Origin: Clostridia bacterium
Lineage (GTDB): Bacteria > Bacillota > Clostridia > Oscillospirales > Acutalibacteraceae
Direction of reading: 5' to 3'
Assembly (NCBI GenBank): GCA_017618135.1
Contig: JAFZUV010000020.1
Span: forward strand, 1 to 64,000
DNA length: 64,000 nt
This document shows positions 57,327-64,000 of the stretch, in pieces. Positions within the stretch are counted from its first letter, which is position 1; each line of letters starts with the position of its first letter. Under the pieces are notes generated by a model that had not been told where the DNA came from, did no database searches, and saw nothing but the letters and a program-made list of their open reading frames with translations. The position numbers were made by a program, and so were the translations under genes.

Positions 57327-58190
57327 ATGCGTTGTGTTGAGGACTTTAAAGACTATGAGTTGATTGACGCCGATTGCGGCGAGCGCCTTGAGCGCTGGGG
57401 GAATACTATTCTTATTCGACCTGATCCGCAGGTTATATGGACGGATGAAAAAAACGATTTCAGGTGGAATAGTGCGGCGGCAATTTATCACCGTTCATCG
57501 AGCGGCGGCGGATATTGGGAAAAGAAAAGTTATGTGCCGGATGTTTGGTCAATAAACTATCGCGATTTGACTTTCAATCTTAAACCAATGGGCTTTAAGC
57601 ATACGGGGTTATTTCCGGAACAGGCTGTAAATTGGGTATTGGCAAGAGAGTTGATTGAAGGCGCAAACCGTCCGATTTCGGTGTTGAATTTATTTGCGTA
57701 TACAGGCGGAGCTACGGTTGCGTGTCTTAAAAGCGGCGCCGCGGTAACTCATGTTGACGCCTCGCGCGGTATGGTGAACTGGGCAAAAGAGAACGCAGTA
57801 TCTTCAGGTGTTGCGCAATGTCAGGTTCGTTGGTTGGTTGATGATTGTATGAAATTTGTAAAGCGAGAGATACGCCGCGGTAAAAAGTATGATGCAATCA
57901 TTATGGATCCGCCGTCATACGGCAGAGGGCCGTCAGGTGAAATTTGGAAGCTTGAGCAAAATCTCGGTGAACTTTTAAATGATATAGGTGCGCTTCTAAG
58001 CCCTAATCCGCTGTTTTTTATTCTTAATTCATACACGGGCGGTCTTTCACATACTATACTGAATTACATGGTTAGAAAATGCGTTGTCCCGGATTTAAGA
58101 GGCCAAGTTTCAACTGATGAAATCGGTCTGCCGGTTACAAATAAAGATGTAGTGCTTCCGTGTGGTAACACTACGGTTTGGAAAAGATAG
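57327..58190 (+). CDS. Class I SAM-dependent (RlmI/K-like) methyltransferase
   Basis: A 287-residue methyltransferase. The N-terminal part is a small domain with VIWTDEKNDFRWNS, and the SAM-binding region NLFAYTGGATVACLK lies near residue 135. The catalytic motif MDPPSYGRGP near residue 195 matches rRNA cytosine-5/N2 methyltransferases of the RlmI and RlmK group. No PUA domain is visible. The target base is not readable. It is 14 bp after ruvB and ends directly before ecfA1. Confidence 0.85.
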   Translation: MRCVEDFKDYELIDADCGERLERWGNTILIRPDPQVIWTDEKNDFRWNSAAAIYHRSSSGGGYWEKKSYVPDVWSINYRDLTFNLKPMGFKHTGLFPEQAVNWVLARELIEGANRPISVLNLFAYTGGATVACLKSGAAVTHVDASRGMVNWAKENAVSSGVAQCQVRWLVDDCMKFVKREIRRGKKYDAIIMDPPSYGRGPSGEIWKLEQNLGELLNDIGALLSPNPLFFILNSYTGGLSHTILNYMVRKCVVPDLRGQVSTDEIGLPVTNKDVVLPCGNTTVWKR

Positions 58191-59042
58191 ATGGATAGTC
58201 TGATTAAATTAAACAATGTAGATTTTTCCTATGGTGAGGATAAAAACTTTATATTAAATAATTTAAATTTGGAAATTGAGCGGGGAAGTTTTACGGTAGT
58301 TCTCGGCCGTAACGGCTCAGGCAAATCTACGCTGGCAAAGCTTATGAACGGATTATGCAAGCCGAGCAACGATGACGGAGTTGTTATAGTTGACGGCATT
58401 GATACTAAGAATGAAAAAACCGAAATTGAAATCAGGCGACGGGTTGGTATGGTTTTTCAAAATCCCGACAATCAGCTGGTGGCAACTATCGTTGAGGAGG
58501 ATGTGGCTTTCGGTCCGGAAAATTTAGGACTTACCCCGCAAGAAACGCGTAAACGCGTTGATGACGCGCTTAAAGCCGTTGGTATGTACAGGTACCGAAA
58601 ATCTACGCCTCATCATCTCTCCGGAGGTCAAAAGCAGCGTGTTGCAATAGCCGGAATAATTGCTATGCGACCTGAGTGTTTGATACTTGATGAGCCTACC
58701 GCTATGCTTGACCCTGAGGGTAGAGATGATGTGCTTGATATCATAACAAAGTTTAACCGTGAGGACGGTATGACAATTGTGCTCATAACACATTTTATGG
58801 AGGAAGCACAATTCGCGGACAGAGTTATTCTTATGTCGGACGGTGAGATAATAAAGGATGGAAAACCTGAGGAAATCTTTTCGGATATTAAAACTCTTGA
58901 AGATATAGGTCTTGATGTTCCGCAAACCACCGGTCTTTTGTACAAGCTGAAAGAAAAAGGTATTGATATTACTACCGATGCTATTTCTGTCGAAGAAACA
59001 GCCGCCAAAATCAGTGCGGCGCTTCATTTGGAGGAAAATTAG
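58191..59042 (+). CDS. ecfA1: ECF transporter ATPase EcfA1
   Basis: One of two ABC ATPases that power energy-coupling-factor vitamin transporters. The 283-residue protein has Walker A GRNGSGKSTLAK near residue 40, the Q-loop QNPDNQLVATIVEEDVAFG, signature LSGGQKQRVAIAG and Walker B LILDEPTAMLD. It begins directly after the methyltransferase stop. Confidence 0.93.
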   Translation: MDSLIKLNNVDFSYGEDKNFILNNLNLEIERGSFTVVLGRNGSGKSTLAKLMNGLCKPSNDDGVVIVDGIDTKNEKTEIEIRRRVGMVFQNPDNQLVATIVEEDVAFGPENLGLTPQETRKRVDDALKAVGMYRYRKSTPHHLSGGQKQRVAIAGIIAMRPECLILDEPTAMLDPEGRDDVLDIITKFNREDGMTIVLITHFMEEAQFADRVILMSDGEIIKDGKPEEIFSDIKTLEDIGLDVPQTTGLLYKLKEKGIDITTDAISVEETAAKISAALHLEEN

Positions 59043-59909
59043 TTGTCAAACATTATTGAGGTTAAAAATCTGTGTTATTCTTATGACGGTGACGCACAAA
59101 TTGTAAAGGATGCCGTTCACAATGTTTCCTTTACTGTAAAAAGCGGTGAAATAATAGGAATTATCGGTCATACCGGATCAGGTAAATCAACATTGATACA
59201 ACATCTTAACGGTCTTTTAAAGCCTGCAAGCGGTGAAATTATTATTGACGGTAAAAACATCTGGGATGAACCGAAAAAAATCAAAGATATACGCTTTAAG
59301 GTCGGATTGGTTTTTCAGTATCCTGAATATCAGCTGTTTGAAGAAACTGTTTTTGCCGATATTGCTTTCGGTCCAAAGAATATGGGTATATCAGGTGTCG
59401 ATTTGACAAAGCGTGTTGAGGACATCTGTGATATTGTCGGCATAAAAAAAGAGTACTTGTATGTGTCGCCTTTTGATCTTTCGGGCGGTGAAAAGCGCAG
59501 AGTTGCAATCGCGGGCGTTATGGCTATGCAACCAAAAGTTTTGATACTTGATGAACCGATAGCCGGTCTTGATCCTGAGGGACGAAAAGAAATCTTAAAA
59601 ATGATAAGTAAATATCGCGAGCAGTTTGACGCTACCGTTATTATTGTTTCTCATAATATGGAGGATATGGCTGTGCTTGCGGATAGATTGATTGTTATGA
59701 ATGAAGGCAATCTGCACATGTATGATACGGTTTACAATGTTTTTACAAAGAGTGAAGAACTTGAAGGTATTGGACTTTCTGTTCCGCTGGTCACAAAAGT
59801 TTTAACATCTTTAAAGAAAAAAAACAGTGGTATTAGGACAGATATTTTTACAACCGATGATGCGGTAGAGTATCTGTGCAGCATAGCCGCAGGTGGCAGA
59901 TATGCTTAA
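59043..59909 (+). CDS. ecfA2: ECF transporter ATPase EcfA2
   Basis: The partner ATPase, 288 residues, with Walker A GHTGSGKSTLIQ near residue 41, Q-loop QYPEYQLFEETVFADIAFG, signature LSGGEKRRVAIAG and Walker B LILDEPIAGLD. It starts at TTG 59043 behind GGAGG, immediately after ecfA1. The two differ enough to be the usual heterodimer. Confidence 0.93.
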   Translation: MSNIIEVKNLCYSYDGDAQIVKDAVHNVSFTVKSGEIIGIIGHTGSGKSTLIQHLNGLLKPASGEIIIDGKNIWDEPKKIKDIRFKVGLVFQYPEYQLFEETVFADIAFGPKNMGISGVDLTKRVEDICDIVGIKKEYLYVSPFDLSGGEKRRVAIAGVMAMQPKVLILDEPIAGLDPEGRKEILKMISKYREQFDATVIIVSHNMEDMAVLADRLIVMNEGNLHMYDTVYNVFTKSEELEGIGLSVPLVTKVLTSLKKKNSGIRTDIFTTDDAVEYLCSIAAGGRYA

Positions 59910-60711
59910 GGATATTACCTTCGGTCAATTTTTTGAAAGTTCATCGCCGATACATCGTATGGATCCAAGATCAAAAATACTCTTATTGATTTTAAACATT
60001 ATATTTTTATTCTTAACTAAAAATGTATTTTCGCTTATAATACCCGCCGTCTTGACAATAGTTATTATTATAATCTCCGGCGTGCCTGTAAAAATGTTTA
60101 TAAAGAATATTAAAACAATTCTTCCCATAATCATCTTTACTACCTTGATAAACCTTTTTTACGGTAGCGCAGGTACGGTTCTTATTGCTTTTTGGCATTT
60201 CACTATTACAACTTCGGGTGTAATGCGTGCTGTGTATATGGCGAGCAGGATAATACTTTTGATACTTCAAAGCTCTGTTTTAACATACACAACAACACCT
60301 AATGATATAACCGACGGAATTGAATCACTTTTATCGTTTTTAAAAGTGTTCGGCCTTGGAACGGCGGTTCATATGCTTGCTATGATGATGACAATAGCAC
60401 TCAGGTTTATACCCACATTAGTTGAGGAAACCGAAAAGATAATGAGCGCGCAAAAAGCGCGTGGCGCTGATCTTGAAAACGGCAAACTGTTTGACAGAAT
60501 AAGGGCGTTGATTCCGGTATTAATTCCGCTGTTGATTTCATCGGTTAGGCGTGCTTATGAGCTTGCAGAGGCTATGGAGTGCCGCTGTTATAATGGCGGT
60601 GTCGGCAGAGTTCGCATGAAGCAAATGAAATATTCATTACTGGATTTGTGGGCGGCGGTTGTTTGTGTTGCTTTTTCTGGCGGGGTAATCGCGCTTAATA
60701 TATTACTTTAA
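59902..60711 (+). CDS. ecfT: ECF transporter transmembrane component EcfT
   Basis: Scaffold membrane protein linking the two ATPases to interchangeable S components. About 270 residues with several hydrophobic helices and the conserved coupling motif QKARGADLENG near residue 189 plus AMECRCYNGG near 231. I chose ATG 59902, six bases after AGGTGG, over an upstream GTG. It overlaps ecfA2 by 8 bp. No S component lies here, so it likely serves several vitamins. Confidence 0.92.
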   Translation: MLKDITFGQFFESSSPIHRMDPRSKILLLILNIIFLFLTKNVFSLIIPAVLTIVIIIISGVPVKMFIKNIKTILPIIIFTTLINLFYGSAGTVLIAFWHFTITTSGVMRAVYMASRIILLILQSSVLTYTTTPNDITDGIESLLSFLKVFGLGTAVHMLAMMMTIALRFIPTLVEETEKIMSAQKARGADLENGKLFDRIRALIPVLIPLLISSVRRAYELAEAMECRCYNGGVGRVRMKQMKYSLLDLWAAVVCVAFSGGVIALNILL

Positions 60712-60725
60712 TCTGAGAGACAATT

Positions 60726-61457
60726 ATGAAAAGAGTATTGCTTTGTTTGGCTTTTGACGGTACTAATTATCACGGGTGGCAGTTTCAGCCGAATGCCGTT
60801 ACTGTCCAAAGTATTTTAAATGAGTCGCTTGAAAAGCTGTTAGGGGTTCCGACAAATATTACCGGTTGCAGTCGTACAGACGCCGGAGTTCACGCAAAAC
60901 AGTTTTTCTGTCATATAGATTGTGCTGATAATATACCCCGCGAAGCGTTTTTAAAGGGACTTAATTCGATATTACCGAATGACATTGCCGTTATTGATTA
61001 CAGGGAGGTCGATAAAAATTTTCATGCGCGATATTCCGCTAAGGGAAAACGATATGTATACGGTATGTATTACGGTGACAAGGAGCCGTTTGACGAAAGA
61101 TATTATTATCGTATCGACTCAATACCCGATATTCGTTCTATGAATGAGTTTGCCGCAACACTTATTGGAGAACATGATTTTCAAGGTTTTTCTTCATCCG
61201 GCAGAAGCGTTGAGAATACAATTAGAAATGTAAATGAATGTGTTGTAACGCATGCAGGCAACAAAGTGTATTTCAGCATTTCGGCTAACGGTTTTCTCTA
61301 TAATATGGTAAGAATACTTGCCGGTACTGCGCTCGCAGTGGGTTTAGGCAAATTACCAAGCCGCATAGCAAATTCGGTATTCAATGATAAGAACAGGTCG
61401 CTTGCCGGAGATACCTTGCCACCGCACGGCTTGTTTTTGGAAGAAGTTTTTTACTAA
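60726..61457 (+). CDS. truA: tRNA pseudouridine(38-40) synthase TruA
   Basis: A 243-residue enzyme with the catalytic aspartate in GCSRTDAGVHAKQ near residue 52, FHARYSAKGKRYVY near 99, and GFLYNMVRILAGTALAVG near 191. The ecf-truA order is typical of Firmicutes. No membrane segments. Confidence 0.95.
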   Translation: MKRVLLCLAFDGTNYHGWQFQPNAVTVQSILNESLEKLLGVPTNITGCSRTDAGVHAKQFFCHIDCADNIPREAFLKGLNSILPNDIAVIDYREVDKNFHARYSAKGKRYVYGMYYGDKEPFDERYYYRIDSIPDIRSMNEFAATLIGEHDFQGFSSSGRSVENTIRNVNECVVTHAGNKVYFSISANGFLYNMVRILAGTALAVGLGKLPSRIANSVFNDKNRSLAGDTLPPHGLFLEEVFY

Positions 61458-61468
61458 GAGGTTTTTTT

Positions 61469-62743
61469 ATGCCCGAATATAAAAGGAAAAAGATACACAC
61501 ATCCAGGCGACGCCCTAAGAGCGTAAAAGTTCAGAAGTCTGCAAAGGGTACGCAGATGCGCTCTGAAAAAAGAATTAAGCGTGATATTACTCAAGATCGG
61601 TCGATTCGAGTAATAAGGGGTACAAAGAGCGATAAGCATAAGAAGCTTTATGTGTTTGCGTCAGTTGTCGCCGTTGCGGTTTTAACGGTAATACTGATGT
61701 CGGTATTACTGCCGGTGGGGTTATTTGAAAGCAGCCGTAATTTTTTCTATTCATTCGGCTCGGGTAGTTTTCCCGCAGAGCTTTCAGGTGCGCAGGTTAT
61801 TGATTGTGTTCCCAAAAATAATTATTATTATGTGCTTACAGATACAAGTATTATGATTTTTTCAAACGGAGGTAAAAAGCTGTTTTCCTCTGTTCACGGT
61901 TTTTTATCACCGGTTATTACTACAAGTGAGACAAGAGCATTGGTGTTTGATCAAGGTAAGAATACGGCAATTATCTATAATTTATCCGGAATTGTTGATA
62001 CAATCACCAGTAAGGATGAAATAATTACGGCGGATATTGCAAGAGACGGTCAATATGCTCTTGTCACAAAATCTGATTCATATGCAAGCAGTGTTACTGT
62101 ATACAGCCGTAAAGGAAAAAAACTGTATAACATTAAATTTGCTAAAGATATGGTTAACGGAGTGGATATTGCTAACTCGGGTAAAAAAATCGCGGTATCA
62201 ACATTAAATGCTCAATCCGGAAAAATCTTTTCAAGCATAAGAATATATGATTTTAATTCTGCCGATCCGAAATTCAAACTTGATTTAGGGCAGGATACCG
62301 CATACGATATTCATAATACCGGTAGCGGCTTTTTTGTTGTGACTCATAATAAACTGCGCTATATTAAATGGTCAAAATTTACAGTAAATGAACTTGATTT
62401 TGACGGCGAAATCGCCCATATGCGTTATTCAAATGCAGGTGTTATGGCAGTTTATAATAAAACAAATGATAAAAGTGACAACTATGTGTTGCTGCTTAAA
62501 AATTCGGGCAAGAAAATTGATGAGTTTGAGATTAAGGGAATAGTTAATGATATAAGATTTTCAAGAGGTCGCGTCTACTCGATTGGTGACAGCAAAATCA
62601 ATATCTACAGCAAGCACGGTGAAAAACTGAAGAGTGATATCTGCGGTTTTGGAGTAATTAAGATTTCGGTTGTCGGGTCAAACGCCATATGTGTAATTAC
62701 TGATAGTGAAATACAAAAAATTGTTGTTAAGAAAGGTAATTGA
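61469..62743 (+). CDS. DUF5711-type membrane-anchored beta-propeller-like protein
   Basis: A 424-residue protein. The first 60 residues are very basic (Lys/Arg-rich), followed by one membrane helix (about 66-92, LYVFASVVAVAVLTVILMSVLL). The extracytoplasmic part (about 100-420) is repetitive beta-strand sequence that could fold as a propeller. No catalytic motif is visible. The basic tail could bind nucleic acid or phospholipid on the inner face. The DUF5711 label is from memory of the family and should be confirmed. It has a GAGG ribosome site. Confidence 0.68.
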   Translation: MPEYKRKKIHTSRRRPKSVKVQKSAKGTQMRSEKRIKRDITQDRSIRVIRGTKSDKHKKLYVFASVVAVAVLTVILMSVLLPVGLFESSRNFFYSFGSGSFPAELSGAQVIDCVPKNNYYYVLTDTSIMIFSNGGKKLFSSVHGFLSPVITTSETRALVFDQGKNTAIIYNLSGIVDTITSKDEIITADIARDGQYALVTKSDSYASSVTVYSRKGKKLYNIKFAKDMVNGVDIANSGKKIAVSTLNAQSGKIFSSIRIYDFNSADPKFKLDLGQDTAYDIHNTGSGFFVVTHNKLRYIKWSKFTVNELDFDGEIAHMRYSNAGVMAVYNKTNDKSDNYVLLLKNSGKKIDEFEIKGIVNDIRFSRGRVYSIGDSKINIYSKHGEKLKSDICGFGVIKISVVGSNAICVITDSEIQKIVVKKGN

Positions 62744-63441
62744 ATGTAGTTATGGGTATCATTCTTGATTTGATTATTATCGGTATAATTGTTCTTAGTA
62801 TTTTTCTTTCGGCAAGACATGGCTTTATTCGTTCATTTATTGAAGTAGTGGGCTTTATTGCGGCTATTGTGATAGCGTTTACAATAAGTTCACCACTTGC
62901 CAATGCTACTTATGATAAGATAATCGGGCCTAAAATTGTTTCAAATATTCAGCAGATAACCAGTGAAGGCGGCGGTTCTGTTGCTAAAAAGATTTGGGAT
63001 TCCTTTCCGTCCATAATTAAGAGGAATACCCGGGAATTGGGTATAAACGAAGAAACCTTTTTATATGATGTTGATTCGGCTATATCAAGTGGCGCCTCTG
63101 ACTCAGCGGCTAAGATTTCCAAGGATGTAACAAAACCTCTTATCGTAAGAATAACAAGCGGATTTTACACCACTGTACTTGTTGGGGTATTACTGATTTT
63201 CACCAGATTTTTAGCTAAATTTCTTAACAGGACTTTGAGCGTCTCGCTTATCGGTAGAATAAATGCATTTTTAGGCGGCACAATGGGACTTGTAAAAGGT
63301 GTGTTTTTTTCAATAGTTTTTTGCGCAGCGATCAGTATTTTTATGTTCTTTACAGAAAACGGCTTGTGGCTTTTCACACAAGAAAACATAGCAGATTCGT
63401 ATCTGTTTAGATTTCTATATAATTATTCACCGTTTGTATAA
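62740..63441 (+). CDS. CvpA family membrane protein
   Basis: A 233-residue membrane protein with four hydrophobic helices and the family layout ILDLIIIGIIVLSIFLSARHG, then FIRSFIEVVGFIAAIV, and two late helices. CvpA family proteins are linked to colicin V secretion and envelope homeostasis; the true role is unsettled. The start is uncertain between TTG 62740, overlapping the stop of the previous gene, and ATG 62752. The ClpE-like gene follows 20 bp later. Confidence 0.8.
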   Translation: MNVVMGIILDLIIIGIIVLSIFLSARHGFIRSFIEVVGFIAAIVIAFTISSPLANATYDKIIGPKIVSNIQQITSEGGGSVAKKIWDSFPSIIKRNTRELGINEETFLYDVDSAISSGASDSAAKISKDVTKPLIVRITSGFYTTVLVGVLLIFTRFLAKFLNRTLSVSLIGRINAFLGGTMGLVKGVFFSIVFCAAISIFMFFTENGLWLFTQENIADSYLFRFLYNYSPFV

Positions 63442-63461
63442 TCAGAGGAGTTTTTTAGAAA

Positions 63462-64000
63462 ATGAAGTTGTGTTCCAAATGTAAAAAGCGTCCGGCAGTT
63501 GTTTTTATGTCAAATCCGCTGAACCCTTCAAACGAACCTGAAGGATTATGCCTTGTTTGCGCTAAAGAACTTGGTATAAAACCGGTTGATGATATGCTCA
63601 AGAGTATGAATATTACCGACGAAGATATTGAGCAAATGAGCGATCAATTTATGGAAATGATGTCACCGGACGCCGAAGATAGCGCTTTGAATGACGACAC
63701 ATTCGATTTAGGTACCGCACCGGCAATACCGTTTATTAAAAATATGTTTGGCGGCACTCAAAAACAGTCGTCAGACGAAAAAGAAAAGGGTGCAAGCAGC
63801 GATAAGCCTAAGAAAAAACGCAAAAGATTTTTAGAACAGTATTGCACTAATCTTACAGCTCGTGCAAAAGATGGCAAGCTTGATAATATTGTCGGTAGAG
63901 AAAAAGAACTTTACAGGACGATACAAATTCTCTCCCGTCGTTCCAAGAATAATCCGTGCCTTATAGGTGAACCGGGAGTAGGAAAAACGGCTATTGCCGA
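63462..64000 (+). CDS. ClpE-like Clp ATPase with N-terminal zinc finger (cut by the window edge)
   Basis: The reading frame is open from ATG 63462 to the end of the window, so about 180 residues are visible. It starts [15 protein letters not shown] with a CxxC and a second pair in [11 protein letters not shown], the zinc finger of ClpE. A Lys/Asp-rich linker follows, then the first AAA+ module with [18 protein letters not shown] and the start of Walker [11 protein letters not shown]. No ClpN repeats. It has AGAGGAG upstream. No CtsR box precedes it; it would be transcribed with the ruvC operon or from an internal promoter. Confidence 0.88.
   Translation, partial: MKLCSKCKKRPAVVFMSNPLNPSNEPEGLCLVCAKELGIKPVDDMLKSMNITDEDIEQMSDQFMEMMSPDAEDSALNDDTFDLGTAPAIPFIKNMFGGTQKQSSDEKEKGASSDKPKKKRKRFLEQYCTNLTARAKDGKLDNIVGREKELYRTIQILSRRSKNNPCLIGEPGVGKTAIA

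Overview
This window looks like chromosomal DNA of an anaerobic, low-to-moderate GC Gram-positive bacterium of the class Clostridia, most likely near the Oscillospiraceae/Ruminococcaceae. The reasons are strong Shine-Dalgarno sites, sigma-A type promoters, a T-box leader on thrS, RemA, PrkC/Stp, CtsR-McsA-McsB-ClpC, RNase M5, TmcAL, the [FeFe]-hydrogenase maturases, and a dockerin-bearing secreted protein. I see no rRNA, tRNA, CRISPR array, transposase or phage gene. Most of the window is ordinary housekeeping DNA.

Layout. 1-141: a cluster of short palindromes. 142-4108 (minus): a TM1266-type regulator and HydE, HydG and HydF, behind a leader with a terminator-like hairpin. 4360-20883 (plus): one long co-oriented array, yicC-remA-gmk-rpoZ-priA-def-fmt-rsmB-rlmN-stp-prkC-rsgA-mntP-comEC-like-holA-rnmV-WYL regulator. 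It links translation and rRNA processing to Ser/Thr phospho-signalling. 20887-22839: rpsB-tsf with its own promoter, a structured leader and a terminator. 22885-26402: a phosphatase-like gene and two flavoproteins. 26412-27531: gap. 27549-27665 (minus): a 38-residue Cys/Gly mini-protein, divergent from the heat-shock operon ctsR-mcsA-mcsB-clpC-htpG (27747-34200). 34214-36309 (minus): a sugar-mutarotase-like protein and TmcAL. 36430-39814: ackA, galK and a winged-helix/LicC-like nucleotidyltransferase. 39905-43188 (minus): thrS under T-box control, then a C39-type peptidase. 43258-44722: glutamate dehydrogenase. 44736-48415: an unusual three-gene signalling unit (7TM pseudo-kinase, sensor kinase, LuxR-type regulator). 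48614-52126: a 1170-residue secreted dockerin protein whose codon use differs from everything around it. 52155-54421 (minus): tsaE-tsaB-rpiB-upp. 54528-55073: a lipoprotein. 55086-64000: ruvC-ruvA-ruvB, a methyltransferase, ecfA1-ecfA2-ecfT, truA, a DUF5711-type membrane protein, a CvpA-like protein and the start of a ClpE-like ATPase that runs off the window.

The parts that fit no standard module are the pseudo-kinase/kinase/regulator trio beside the compositionally foreign dockerin gene, the attenuator-like leader of the hydrogenase-maturation operon, the rpsB leader, the Cys/Gly mini-protein facing ctsR, and the HTH-nucleotidyltransferase fusion next to galK. I did not find a clear-cut new multi-gene system. 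These are candidates rather than demonstrations.
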